Below are positions 26,570 through 37,845 of a DNA stretch of 64,000 bases, piece by piece. Source of the stretch: Sepiola atlantica (taxonomy: Eukaryota; Mollusca; Cephalopoda; Sepiida; Sepiolidae); assembly GCA_963556195.1 (NCBI GenBank), contig OY744532.1, positions 84,723,734-84,787,733 of the forward strand, written 5' to 3'. The position numbers and the translations under genes were made by a program. Within the stretch, counting starts at the first letter, position 1. Every line of letters begins with the position of its first letter. The notes under the pieces are model-generated. The model was given only the letters and a program-made list of their open reading frames with translations, made no database searches and was not told where the DNA came from.

Positions 26570-27424
26570 ACTTAAAGTTAAATTGAAGACTGTGAGAATA
26601 CAGAATCTATTAAGTCATTAGTTGCTAAAAACTAAATGTTTTAAATAAAAGAAATATGTTTCCTTTCTTAAGCCATGGCTTTTCAAAGAATGAAATCTTA
26701 TCGCCAGAGGAATACAAACAGATATGTTTCTAGGGGAAATTACCAAAGGTCATAATTTGAAAAGATATAAAGATAATATAATATAAAGATATAAATATGT
26801 TCACTGCAACATTATCTGTTTGTACTCTTCTGCCAATTATATGTTATTCTTTCAAAGCAATGGTTTAAGGAAGAACACGTAAATGTCTTGTATTTGAAAC
26901 GCTTTGTTTTGAGCAACGGATGACTTAATAGATATTGGATTATTTCAATCATCTTTTACTTGATTATATAATTGTTCTATGTCGTATATGGAGTATCAAT
27001 TGTGTTCATGATAGGTTCTACTTTGAAGGTTAACATTATATCTTTATTTACCGGTCCTTTAAAGTCCTTAACTCATGAGTTTTCAAAGATAATCTGCTCC
27101 TCAGAGGACCATTACCGCAATGAAATTACTGCAGGTAATACAAATGAAACTTTTAAAAAATATATAAAAGAATATATGTAAAAATACATAAAGGTATATA
27201 AAACATCAAATATATCGGCCCAAAATATAGTTTTTAGTAAAACTATACAGTTCATCCAAGTCAACAAGTCTAAAATATCTCCAGGCAAGATATCAAAGAG
27301 GTTGATTAAAAAATAATCCAATTGGTGAATAGTGGTCCAAAAACGACAATAGGTATACTGTTATCTACTGCATCGATAGCAAACGAATTTCCAGCGAACT
27401 GAGATGAGGTTAAAACACAATTAA

Positions 27425-27483
<59 letters not shown>

Positions 27484-27749
27484 CTTGTATTTTGTGTCCT
27501 TGGCTTATTATTGGGATCGGCTGCCATATATATAATACACGAATAGTTTGGTTCACTTGCGTATTTAATAATTATATGAAAATATTATTTCATATTTAAA
27601 TATTTTTCTTTGTTTTAAAATTTATTTATATTATATTTGTTAATAGCAGTAAATATAGTTATATGTAGGATGAATTGTTATGCGAATTTCTTTCCTAGAA
27701 CGGATATTAAAAGTGTTCTGTGTTGAAAACGCGGAAATATACAGATGAA
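26570..27749. other. Unique AT-rich DNA with one (TA)n array
   Basis: A TA run lies at 27,429-27,481. No coding or structured feature was recognised otherwise. Confidence 0.4.
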
Positions 27750-28550
27750 ACCACTCATACGTAATTATGTGTACTGCTTAAATATGGATGTAGAAATCGA
27801 GAAAATGGTGGACATTTTTTAGCAAAATGTCCAGTGGTTCCTTAGGCGCCGCTGATAAAGGTTATAAACTGGCATCAACTTGGAGACCGTAGCAAAGATT
27901 GAATGATTATCATGTAGGATCACTAGATGTATTGTACTATTTCATCGTTGTTTACAGTTTTACTAAAATGGCCAGAAGTACTAAAGTCTAATAGACAGAT
28001 ATCAATTGTTACTATTAGTATTTTACACGAACTTTTTGCGAGATTCGGTGTCAATCATGCAATTGTAGTAAACAATATAAGTCAAATGATTTTTTAAAAT
28101 CAAACATGTTCTTTGAATCTTTTGCGATCAATTATATTACTAAAGGCGAATTAACAGATAGAGTTATTGATGCATTGAAGAGAGATCTAAAGATGTAACA
28201 CAGTAGAAACTAAACGCATATAGTAGGTCAACAATTCCTACGAGTATATTCTATCATACATGATCCTAACACTGTATCATGTATGTCTCCAGCATAGGTG
28301 ATGTTTGAGAGAAAGGAAAGATATGTATTTAATAGAGTGCTGTCTGAGAAAAAAATGGAAACTCAAAAGAAGAACGAGACAAGTAAATATTTTAAGGCAG
28401 GTGAGAAAATGTGTTTTAAAATTCATGAAACAAGATGACGGAAGTGGAAAGAAGGTGTTCTTAGCAATCGTGTCGGCAGCGTATTTTACGTGATTCAAGA
28501 TATGACGCGGGTTAATATACGTCATATGAAATATATACTAGCTGAACAGT
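27750..28550 (+). pseudogene. pol: Gypsy-type integrase remnant
   Basis: Frame-shifted translation recovers an integrase in order: zinc-binding region (YCLNMDVEIEKMVD), core (VLYYFIVVYSFTKMAR), the helix after the catalytic region (ELTDRVIDALKRDLK, then FLRVYSIIHDPNTVSCMSPA and VMFERK), and C-terminal domain (SNRVGSVFYVIQDMTRVN with IRHMKYI). At least four frameshifts or stops interrupt it and no RT is attached. The catalytic DDE residues cannot all be assigned. It is a Ty3/gypsy family fragment, inactive. Confidence 0.75.
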
Positions 28551-28554
28551 AAAA

Positions 28555-28705
28555 TGTGATTCGATTAAATATTTTTTTAACGGAAATCGCTCCAGACAAA
28601 ACACGAAGCCACTTAATGTTATGCGCTAAAAATACAACTTCAATGTCGCCCACTAGACAAGTATGAGTGTTATAAGGATGGATTTCGACCCAGAAAAAAG
28701 CAATT
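28555..28705 (-). repeat. SINE-like copy, relative of 1.74-2.02 kb
   Basis: Reading the minus strand, GGGTCGAAATCC (B-box-like) is followed by 'cttgtctagtgggcgacattg' and the tail 'tctggagcgatttcc' plus T/A-rich end. The tail matches 1,978-2,010. Confidence 0.5.
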
Positions 28706-28996
28706 ATCATATCTTTGTAAGAAACATAGCTCAGTGAATGTGAGGACTAAGGGACACAATAAGAGAAGCAAGTCTTAGAAAGCTGCCAAAAGTAACCCCA
28801 AAGTTAACTTTTTACTCACCGTATTTCTTCCAGAAAAAATTTTGACTGGGCGCAATTATTTTAACAATGACATCATCTTGAAAAACGAACGTAGTTCTGT
28901 ATTTGTAAATACAGAGTTACCTCGCTTTGTTTGAAAAAGAAAACTGAATAGTTAAAAAAAACGACAAAACAAATTAGTAAAATACGACTCGAAAAC

Positions 28997-28999
<3 letters not shown>

Positions 29000-29024
<25 letters not shown>
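29000..29024. repeat. (TA)n array at PLE 3' end
   Basis: Short pure TA run directly adjoining the 3' terminus of the minus-strand PLE. Confidence 0.8.
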
Positions 29025-29027
<3 letters not shown>

Positions 29028-29885
29028 TGAAAAAGGAAAACCAAAACAAGGATGTTTTTTATGTGTACATCAACGTTTCGTCTTTATTTATAAGACTTCA
29101 TCAGGATGATAATATAAAGAGAAATGTCATGAAAGTAGGTGCACATATAGGGTTCACATCATGGGAAGAAGGGAGGAAAGTAGTAGCCACTAATGGAGAA
29201 AACAGTAGGGTTGACGTCCGGACTTCGTGGAGTCAGTAGTGAGGAATGAAAGTAAATGTTTATGAGACAGAGTGGAGAAGAGTGGAAAGGTGCGGGTGAG
29301 CAGGGATACTGTGGCTGGTTGTAAGAGAGAAAGGTGGGGGGTGAGCGAAAATAATATGGATGGCAGTGAGTGAGGGAGTGGAGGGGTGGGGAAGAAGGAG
29401 GCTGGAATATTTGAACAGGTGGCGGCGGCAAAGACTGAAGGAAAAAAATCGGTTGGAAAGTTTGGGTTCATGGTGAATGGGGATGTATGTGTGTGTGGGG
29501 GGCGTATGCAGAGAAATGGAGGGTGGGTAGAGAAGGAGGGAGTGGCCTGTGATTTTGGTGGATGGGTGAACGTCACGGTCTTATAGAGGGTTTGAGAAAA
29601 TGAGGGGATTTAAGAGTGGGAGGTATGGAAGGGTGAGTGTACGAGAGAAGTGGTTGAGAGGTGGAATGGGTGGGGGGAAGAAGGGAGATTTGTTGTGATT
29701 AGGTGTGAAATATTTGAAATATTTTTACAAAGTGAGAAAGTTTCACCGGCTTGCTGTGTTAAAAATGTGAGGGAAAGAGTGAGTTAGAAAAAGTTAAGAT
29801 TCGAGGAGAATGAAGATGTGTGTGTGGGGGCTATATACGGAGATAAGTGGGAGAGTGTAATTAAGGTCAGAGATAAAAATAAATG
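29025..29885 (-). mobile_element. PLE 3' untranslated region, strongly strand-asymmetric
   Basis: Downstream of the PLE stop codon the minus strand is C/T-rich for about 700 bp (plus strand G/A-rich, 29,160-29,860). It then carries a hammerhead core (29,068-29,108) and ends in an A/T-rich terminus touching (TA)n. The pyrimidine-rich ORFs on the minus strand (29,159-29,576) and purine-rich ones on the plus strand are composition artefacts. Confidence 0.6.
29068..29108 (-). ncRNA. Minimal type I hammerhead ribozyme core in PLE 3' end
   Basis: On the minus strand: CTGATGA (29,104-29,098), a 5-bp stem II GTCTT/AAGAC with 7-base loop, GAAA (29,079-29,076), then CGT and T as the putative cleavage base. 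GATG (29,071-29,068) pairs with CATC (29,108-29,105) as a 4-bp stem I. Stem III is only the palindromic ACGT, typical of minimal hammerheads thought to act as dimers. Such motifs are established in Penelope-like elements and animal retrozymes. All core bases are intact. Confidence 0.7.
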
Positions 29886-30101
29886 TTATCTATGATCTGG
29901 CATGAGTCCTTGTTCAGTAAGGATGATTTTGCTTATTAACGGTAATAGGTTAAAGAAGCCATTTCGTTGCTTGATGGTGTTGGAGGCGGTGATTAGTGCA
30001 GTTTCCAGCAGTTTTCGCCGAGCTTTGTTGTGGATGTAATTTGTGATTTCAGCTTGTTCAAATTTGAAAGCATGACCGTGCTCTAGTGCATTGGAGAAAA
30101 G
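29886..30101 (-). pseudogene. 5'-truncated PLE ORF, C-terminal end
   Basis: An uninterrupted 71-codon frame ends at TAA (29,888-29,886). It contains LFSNALEHGHAFKFEQAE, ITNYIHNKARRKLLETALI and TIKQRNGFFNLLP, which I recognise as the conserved region following the GIY-YIG endonuclease in invertebrate Penelope-like elements. The frame stops abruptly at about 30,101 on the N-terminal side, consistent with 5' truncation during reverse transcription. With the following 3' end it forms a roughly 1.1-kb insertion. Confidence 0.7.
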
Positions 30102-30109
30102 TGCATACT

Positions 30110-30537
30110 ATACTAGTGTCGCAAATCCGAAAACTTCTCGTAGACAACACTAAAATCCTAGAACACAATACTAATCGACAAAAACTCCACACACTGGAAG
30201 CTTTACACATTTAAACAAAAAAAAAACGGGTATCAACAGGATTAATTTTAACACTAGTACTAATATACTTAAATGTGTATAACACTAAATAAATATAGTT
30301 TCGTATTTAAATTTTTCCGCTATAAATAACTATAAACCACCTCCAGGTCTGTATCTGATTGACATTATTCCACTGAAGATGGACCCAGATGGATCAGAAA
30401 GTACTCTAGACTTAAAAGAAAATTACGGCAGATTCATCAGTCAATTCTCATCCGAGATTAAGACTTTAATCTGGAAAATTGAAGGGATTAATACAAAAAT
30501 ATCCAGATATGCGTTGTCGGCTATTTTTAATAATACG

Positions 30538-30607
<70 letters not shown>

Positions 30608-31279
30608 GCCATTAAATACAAATTGGTTGGACAGTTAACACTGGGTAAGTTGTGTTTAAACGCATAAGAGTCTTTCCTAGACTGTGTCAAAAAGTGAAGA
30701 TCAGTTTTGAAGTCTTCCCAGACAACCAACCGTTAAAAAGAGGGGACAAATAAGAGAGCGCGTCGCAATATAATTCGATCAATCAGCCTGCAATCCATCC
30801 GGCTGTCTATTGTACATATATATCAGATTGAGTAATCGTTCCCTATTTAGTATTGTTAACTTTTGAAAAATTATTGTTTTTGTGTTCATTATGACAATAT
30901 TTAAAACGTGAATAATTAATATTAATCTAAAATAGCTGAGTACTATTCTACCGATGTGTTTCCAATCATAAACATGGAGAAAGTGAATTTTAGCATTTCA
31001 CTGAAGAATATTCATACACCAAGCAAAGAGGAATATAGTACTACATTGATTCAGAAAACGGAAAAGATCATCAGGACTATTGAGATGAAAGCTAAGCACT
31101 TTCTACGTTGTAGGGATGATTGTAGCTCCAAAAGAAACATATGGTTTTAAGACCCTAAAAGCAGCCTTCAGTGTCAAACTTATGAAAAGTTTCGAGTATT
31201 ACTTGTTCAATATTATCAATAACTTGGAATTCAACAGAAACACTAGAGCTTGTCCAAAAAACTTTAAGGGTACAGATAA
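30110..31279. other. Unique DNA with one (TA)n array
   Basis: A TA run at 30,539-30,605. A short frame at 30,379-30,530 (MDPDGSESTLDLKENYGRFI...) has balanced composition but no recognised family and runs into the TA array. A 64-codon frame at 30,956-31,150 is likewise unidentified. Confidence 0.3.
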
Positions 31280-31736
31280 ATACTGATAGAAGACCCAACC
31301 TCGGACGTATATACGCAATAAATATAGCATTAGTTATATTTTTCTTTATTTGAGTATGATTTTAACAAAAATAATGTGCCCACGTTACATATTCTGTTGC
31401 TCAATCCATACCCCATAATTCATAATAATAAGTAAAATAGTTAAACATACAAACATTGATAGTCACGTGCGCGCACTGACCCTTATAAAAATGTATTATT
31501 GAAAATAACTCACAATTTGATGAAGAGAAATTCCTATCTCTATTAGTTCTTTTGTATCTGACTTATATTAAAACAGTGTAGGGGGGCTACGAGTTTTGGC
31601 AAGGGCCAGCCTCAAAATCCGAAAGCTTACAAAAAATAATCACCTGCTAATGTTCTTGGCCGGGTGGCTGAAAATATATATTCCAAAATTCATGATGATT
31701 GGTTCATAAAATGATAAATCAATTAAAATTAAATTA

Positions 31737-31785
<49 letters not shown>

Positions 31786-32130
31786 CTCTTTAAATATTAA
31801 CATTTAAAAATAAATAGTATTCTCATGTAACTCACTGTTTTTTTTAATATATATTAAAACTTTCATAATGATGCGTACATTTCTTCAGGTAATGAAATGT
31901 TTTGGGGCGGGATTATGTTAGTGCATCCCTAAAAGATAATCTGGCCATGTTATTTACCGGGTTGCCTAAAATATTAACAAGTTCATTGGAAATAAAATAA
32001 ATAAATAAAAAACTTTATATATGCACTTATTAAACGTTATAATTTACAAAAAAATAATGTGCCCATGTTACTTATCGTATTTTTTAGAATATATATAAAA
32101 ACATCAAGATTTGATATACTTTAGGAGCTT
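31280..32130. repeat. Degenerate satellite family B, cluster 2
   Basis: The phrase 'aataatgtgcccatgttact...' with 'tatattcc...attcataatgat' recurs near 31,370, 31,650, 31,825, 31,935 and 32,055. The first about 220 bp also align with 25,180-25,440. A (TA)n run lies at 31,742-31,780. Confidence 0.55.
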
Positions 32131-32132
32131 AC

Positions 32133-32136
<4 letters not shown>

Positions 32137-32197
<61 letters not shown>

Positions 32198-32223
32198 TTA
32201 GACATGTATATATTAGATTAGAC

Positions 32224-32282
<59 letters not shown>
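32137..32282. repeat. (TA)n arrays with embedded palindrome
   Basis: TA runs at 32,137-32,193 and 32,227-32,282. Between them 'ttagattagacatgta' occurs twice (32,194 and 32,214), and its reverse complement 'tacatgtctaatct' follows at 32,281. The second TA run is thus the centre of a long hairpin. The right-hand 'agattagacat' belongs to the PLE coding sequence. Confidence 0.8.
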
Positions 32283-32285
<3 letters not shown>

Positions 32286-33755
32286 GTCTAATCTTTGTGG
32301 TGGAAGGACATCTTTTCGCATAGAAGTCAAGATCGGTCGGGAGGAAAACACAAATCGTGTATCCGCAGCAAAATAACATTGTTGTACAGACAAAGAGATT
32401 TGTTTGGCGAATGTATCGCTAATGTTACCAAGCCAAGGTAGGCGAATGTAAATAGGGCATCTGTCTACGGAAGCTGATTTTCGTTCGTAAAAATTTGATA
32501 TTTTGGTTTTAATGGTAGATTGTATAATGTCTAAAGGATAGCCATTGTTGCAGAGGGTCTTAGTGATGAATTTAATTTATTCATCCAGGTTGGTCTTCGA
32601 ACAAATCAGTAAGGCCCTATAGGTAAGGGTCTTAATAAGATTGAACTTTTGTTGTGTAGGAAAAAATGAGTCACAACGAGTGTAAAGACCAGTAAAGGTA
32701 GGTTTCCGATATACTGACGCCAAGAAACCAGAGAAAGCCTTATTAACCAATACATCAAGAAATGGGAGTGAGGTATTGGCTTCCTTATCAATTGTGAGCT
32801 GATAAATATTGTTAAGGGACGTAAAAAAAACGTCCGCTTCCGTTTTATTGTTGAACAGACAAAAGGTGTCGTCAACATAACGAAAGTAAATATCTGGTCT
32901 ATCTTCTTCATGAAAACCAACAAAAATATTGGCAAATGCTGGCACTAAGGGAGAGCCCATAGAGACACAATCAATCCGTCTTTACATAATGTCGTCAAAA
33001 CTGAATTCTACCGACATCGTCGCTAATTTCATCAACTCCACAAAAACATTTTCAGGAATAAAAGGAATGGGTAGTTAACCGGGATACAAAGCATCGGCAC
33101 ATATATTAATTGTTTCAAGAAGGGGAACACAGGTAAACAGGCTAGATATGTCAAAAGAACACATACATTTATCAGTATGTGAATAATTTTGCATAAAGTT
33201 GGAAAATGAAAAAGAATCGCTAATGCAAAATGAACTGTAGTGTTCCAAAACTGGTTCTAAAATAGTGGTAAACCATTTGGCTACCTTGTGTTGTGAGGAC
33301 CTTATCATGGATAATATGGGTCTTAATGGTAGCCCAGCTTTGTGGGTTTTTGGTAAACCATACAGACGGGGACGTAGGTCTAATCATTTTAGAAATGTTA
33401 GTGGGAAGAGCTCCACTCTTAACCCACTTAACCAAACGTGTGTTGAACTTAGTCTCGATAGATACAGTGGAGTCATGTGTATCTACCAGAGGTAACTGAA
33501 TACATTTAGAAGTGTGCTCAAGAATGGTTGTCATTTTATTGACATGATCAAAGTGATCAAGTATATCGACACCTGAACCTTTATCAGGCTTTGTGATGAC
33601 CAAAGATTTATTATTGCGAAGTGCTTTGATGGTACGGAAATGTTGACTTCGCCATTTTGATTCACAAAACGAAATAGGTGTGCCCGCATACGAATGTGCG
33701 AAGTCATTCAACTTTGCCTTAAGATCACTGAGTCGGATGTAGGTTAAGGTCTTGC
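32283..33755 (-). pseudogene. Penelope-like element reverse transcriptase, broken
   Basis: Minus-strand PLE ORF from RLSDLKAKLNDFAHSYAGTP (N-terminal region) through ITKPDKGSG, motif A (FDISSLFTCVPL), motif B (GSPLVPAFANIF), motif C (RYVDDTF), LPFLDVLV and YRKPTFTGLYT, to CPIYIRLPWLGNISDTF and SMRKDVLPPQRLDM. The catalytic YVDD is intact. One frameshift lies between about 33,308 and 33,220, with in-frame stops at about 33,075, 32,984 and 32,577. The linker between KDVLP and QRLDM is deleted, and the endonuclease that should follow is replaced by (TA)n. It is dead, but young enough to read clearly. Confidence 0.88.
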
Positions 33756-34057
33756 TAGGGATGACGTCACAAAGATTAGACATCCGGGTCAAACAACACG
33801 TGCCCACAAAAATTCGCAATGCCAATTATTCACAAACGGACGTTTTACATAATGCTTATGGTTCGTCGATAGCCGAACATCTTATAAATAACCGCACCTG
33901 TGCCTCTAATTTCAGTGTCGACTTATTCTCCATTCTTAGTAACTCGCACTCTCCCTACCATCTCAAGATCCTAGAAACAATCTATATTAAGTCCTTGAGA
34001 CCTTCTCTTTGCAAACAAAGAGAAAATCTCCTCGGTCTTAATGTTGTTTCTATTTGA
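33752..34057 (+). pseudogene. PLE GIY-YIG endonuclease C-terminal part, opposite strand to the RT
   Basis: A 101-codon open frame, LGMTSQRLDIRVKQHVPTKI ... SSIAEHLINNRTCA ... PYHLKILETIYIKSLRPSLC and a NLLGLNVV end, matches the C-terminal GIY-YIG endonuclease region of Penelope-like elements. It is head-to-head with the minus-strand RT: the join lies at about 33,750, where the RT N-terminal region meets the endonuclease. The TTG start is not real; the frame begins mid-domain. The GIY-YIG catalytic start is missing. This looks like the inverted partial copy (pseudo-LTR) often found upstream of PLEs. Confidence 0.8.
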
Positions 34058-34240
34058 TTGAACTTTTTTCTTTTTTTTGTACCCCTTTCCCTCACTATAA
34101 TTCTCATAGCATCTTTATTATAAATTTTTACACGATATCTCGATAGTTGGCTCAGTTGAGCGAGTTAGAAACCGGTCAGCTGCCCTTTCATTTTTTAATT
34201 CTTGATTCATCATGATTAATAAATATTGTTGCTTTCATGT

Positions 34241-34288
<48 letters not shown>

Positions 34289-34320
34289 TGGAATATATAT
34301 ATAGACTGTAATATATATAT
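34058..34320 (+). mobile_element. 3' end of plus-strand PLE fragment, ending in (TA)n
   Basis: Follows the endonuclease stop. T/C-rich, then 'ctcgatagttggctcagttgagcgagttagaaaccgg' and 'gaataaatattg'-like A/T end, then (TA)n at 34,243-34,287. No hammerhead core was identified here. Confidence 0.55.
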
Positions 34321-34322
34321 AT

Positions 34323-34868
34323 ATGTCATCATTAATAAAAAATGATATATCTAGAGCGTATAGTTATCATGGATGTAGGCGATATATTGACGACCTTGTT
34401 TGCATTAATGATAGCAAAGAGTTTGCAAATACTAAACATTTAATATATCCTAAAGAGTTAAAATTAAACTGTGAACATAAGGGAACACAAGCTACTTTTC
34501 TTGATTTGGATATAGAAATTGAAGATAAAATATTTATCCATAAACTGTTTGATAAAAGAAATTCATTCCCTTTTCGTATCGTGCGAATGCCATATAAAAA
34601 TAGTACTAGCCCTGTGTATATATTTTACGGGAGTATTATGTCTGAATTTCTGAGAATTGCTCGTGTTACCTTAAAATTAGTAGATTTCATGCCCCCAATT
34701 TCTGATCTAATAATAAGAATGATTAACCAAGGTGGCGATCAAAATAAAATATTTGGACAATTAAATAAGGCAATTACTCGCCATCCTGATGCTTTTAAAT
34801 CTTATCAAATTAATCAAAATATACTGATAGAACAAATCATAGTATATATAAATAGCAATAATGTATAA
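34323..34868 (+). pseudogene. Reverse transcriptase fragment (RYIDDL type)
   Basis: A 181-codon open frame contains CRRYIDDLVCIND (motif C), IYPKELKLN, TFLDLDIEIEDKIF (motif D/E region), LFDKRNSFPFRIVRMP, FYGSIMSEFLRIARVTL and MINQGGDQNKIFGQLN. The family is an RT lineage widespread in aquatic invertebrates, distinct from the PLE RT at 32.3-33.7 kb; I am unsure of its formal classification. Motifs A and B upstream are lost at a (TA)n boundary, so the copy is 5'-truncated. The frame itself has no stops to 34,868. Confidence 0.7.
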
Positions 34869-34899
34869 TATGTATAAACGTATATATAACACATCTGCT

Positions 34900-35230
34900 A
34901 ATTATAATAAGAAACACAATAAAAATACAGTAGAAAGAAAAAAAGAAATGTTAAAAAAGAAGAAGAAGAAGATGAAGAAGAAGAAAACCGACAGTTATGA
35001 ACGCCGATTTTAAACACCGGGAGTTTGCAAAGAAGAAGAAGAAAAAGAAAGAAAAAGAGAACAAATTAACGGTTTACTTATAGACGCAGATTTGAAACAA
35101 TGAGAAAAGAAAAAAGTCGACAGTTGTGAACGCAGATTAGAAATACTAAAGTGAACAAGGAAGATTAATATTTATTTGAGGCTGACAACAACGGGGAGAT
35201 GGACAACAAAGTCCATATATATATGTATAT
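34900..35230. repeat. A/G-rich region with internal repeats
   Basis: A (GAA)n-rich tract contains three copies of a 'gacagttatgaacgccgattt'-like phrase (about 34,990, 35,075 and 35,120, variable). It may be the 3' region of the preceding RT element. (TA)n with TTTA follows at 35,215-35,290. Confidence 0.4.
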
Positions 35231-35299
35231 GCATATTTATTTATTTATATATATATATATATATGTATATACATATTTATTTATTTATCTTTTATTTTT

Positions 35300-35828
35300 T
35301 GATGTGTTGATGTTTTTTATATTTATAATATAAAACTAAAAATAATACATTAATCACTTAAATAATAGTGTCATGGATTCGTCCAAACACTTTAAAATGC
35401 AGCCACATTTTTGTAAGTAACGGATAAATTTTATTAGACAGACGAACAGCACAGGTAAAGAATTTTTTTTTTGTGTCGTAAATAACTAATATAAGTTAGC
35501 AAAACATTTATATGGAACAAAACGTAGATTTAGTATAAGGAACGTTTATGTTTTTGTCTTTTAAGGGAAGTGGGGTCTGATCAACTCTGCTGGGAAGCCA
35601 TGAAATTAAATACTGTCTTGTTTTTAATTCCCGAAACAGTTTTTCATGGTAAACAACTGATGATCCCTTAAAATAGTGTTAGAAACTAACTAATATAATA
35701 ACTGTAAAAAATAAATTGACTTACATGAGTGATTTTCCACTGGAAGACTTGAGACTATAAGTTTGTTTTTTTTGTTTTTTTATATAATTTTTTTTTATAT
35801 ATATAGTTTTAATGGTTGAGAAACTTCC

Positions 35829-35910
<82 letters not shown>

Positions 35911-36430
35911 TATTTCATAAATATTAATATATATATATAGTATAAGATTTTGTTTTTGCATATTGAACATCACCAGAGTGCTAACTTATACATGAAGAAA
36001 GAAAACTGTAAATTGTCTATGTTAATCGACGTCTCGTCTTTATTCAAGTTTTTTCTCAAAATGAATGATATGAAGAAAAATATAGAATAGCATCTTGAAC
36101 ATAGGTGGTCAGTTTATTCCTTTTCTTTAAACAAACAGAGACGTCAAAATTTAAAATGTTTAGTCCGACTATAAACTTGAATGAATTGTTATTTGTTTTC
36201 CTTTAATATCGATATTATACAAATAGTTTTGTTGAAAATGGTGTAGAAAATATGTAGCCTGGATCAAACTGTAACTCTTGTCCAGTTAATATTAGTCTGT
36301 CGATGAAAGGAAATTATTGTAGAAGTATCTACGTGTTTAATTTTGGTCAGGTATTTAATTGCTTCCTAGCGCAGCAATATATGACACAAGGTCGGAAGGT
36401 TGGGGGGGGGGGGTTATATCAAGCCAGCGC
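35300..36430. other. Unique DNA with (TA)n array and PLE-like debris
   Basis: A TA run at 35,834-35,908. On the minus strand around 36,060-36,020, 'ttgaataaagacgagacgtcgat' resembles the stem II and GAAA part of the 29.1-kb hammerhead but is decayed. Confidence 0.4.
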
Positions 36431-36435
36431 CCCTA

Positions 36436-36536
36436 AAGGAAGAGCATTCTGGCCTAGAAAAAATAGCCTGGGCAGCCCCGTCGGCATTCCCCAAAGAGTG
36501 GAGGCAAGGCCTGGGAAGGTGCACCTCCTAGGACAA
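36436..36536 (-). repeat. Reverse copy of the 320-bp repeat at 43.1-43.9 kb, internally deleted
   Basis: The minus strand reads 'ctaggaggtgcacct ... ctctttgggg' joined directly to 'aatgccgacggggctgcccag'. In the 43-kb units these blocks are separated by about 47 bp. It ends in 'ggccagaatgctc'. Confidence 0.7.
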
Positions 36537-36539
36537 TCG

Positions 36540-37396
36540 AGCCCGACAAATAAAAGACCACCGAAATGAGCCAGTCCCTGCTGGACTGATTATCGAGAAC
36601 GAATCCTCGACTGGTATTACCTTATCCCACTCCGAAGTCGTCAATTAACCGAAGTCGCTGAGAGACTGAACGGGCTGGGTTTGATACAATAAGTCTTCGG
36701 CGAGATTTATTTAAAATACATTTAACGAGTCTAGCTTGTTTAAAGTCAGAGGAATTATGACGTTGTAATACATGAGATAATAGTGCATTTGTCGAATTGT
36801 TATATTTTATATATTTTATATTCATCAAGCCTTTTCTCGCGTTGCCCGGGATAAATGTAAAAGAATGAAATGAAATGTGTAAACTGCCGACCGAACGCTA
36901 ATAGGTAACAACGGAGAGTTTTAATGTAAAGAAACTAATGTCGCTTTCAAAATTGTGTAACATCCATGTACCCAAGAATAACGTTGACCTTGGAATGTAA
37001 CAAAAGTCCAAATCGCTACAGTGTAGAAGGATCTCTCCAGTGTTAACGGATATCTCCTTTAATGACCGCTTCTACAGAATTTGAACCGAACTGAACCAAA
37101 CAGACTTTTGCCAAACTGAACCTAAAACTTTGATTTGGATTAGTGTTGATGTTATTGTATTGCCCCCCCCCCCAAAAAAAAAAGAAAGGAACTTTAGTTC
37201 AAATTCTGTTGAAGTACAATATTTTTTTTGTATATAAATAAAACGTAGAAATATTTTAAAATTTTTATTAATAAGTCTTGTTTTTGTTTTGTTTTTAAGC
37301 GAATTGTTATTGCTATTTTGTTTTTAATTTAAGTTTTCTTTTTTTAAATACAAATTACCTCTTCCCTCTAAACTCCCCGTAATGTATTTCCAACCG
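36540..37396. other. Unique DNA, nothing recognised
   Basis: C-run and A-run homopolymers near 37,165. No ORF of interest. Confidence 0.4.
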
Positions 37397-37816
37397 AAGA
37401 AAAATTAAAAGTAAGCATTGTGTATAATGGGCACCTAAAACGCTGGGATGGGCCGGGAACGTCGAGGCATTTTACGTAAAATTTATGTGTGAAGCTGATT
37501 TCTAATAACCATTTTTATCATATTATTTTTATCTATGCTACCAATTGTAGCAAGATGTTTAATGTTTAGACTTAATCGCCTAAAATAGAATCGAATTATC
37601 GAATGAAAATTAGAAGTAGTAATTGTGTATAACGGACACCTAAAATGCTCGGATGGGCCGGAAACGTAGGGCTTTTTACGGAAAATTTATGCGTCAAGCT
37701 GATTTTCTAATAATTATTTTTGTTATTATATTATTTTTTTCTATTATGCAAATGTTAGCAACGTGTTTACTGTGTACACGTAAGCGCCTAAAAATCAAAT
37801 ATAATTTTCGAATAAA
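37397..37816. repeat. Tandem duplication, about 205-bp unit, two copies
   Basis: 'tgtgtataa(t/c)gg(g/a)cacctaaaa' at 37,419 and 37,624, and 'gatgggccgg(g/a)aacgt' in each, with the alignment continuing to 'taa(t/g)cgcctaaaa'. The copies are about 80-85% alike by eye. The LTR element is inserted just to the right. Confidence 0.65.
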
Positions 37817-37840
37817 TAAACCAGAACAAAGTTAGCTGTT

Positions 37841-37845
37841 TAAAT
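37841..37845. repeat. Target-site duplication (TAAAT), left
   Basis: TAAAT immediately precedes the left LTR and is repeated at 42,156-42,160 after the right LTR. It marks a genuine insertion. Confidence 0.85.

Noticed and set aside
29159..29576. Pro/Ser/His-rich ORFs of 90 and 128 codons on the minus strand, and plus-strand counterparts
   Set aside because: They lie in the pyrimidine-rich PLE 3' region; composition alone keeps frames open.
36405..36600. Tandem-looking GC-rich segment as a gene (88-codon ORF at 36,303)
   Set aside because: Its 3' half is an inverted copy of the 320-bp repeat and the frame has no motif.
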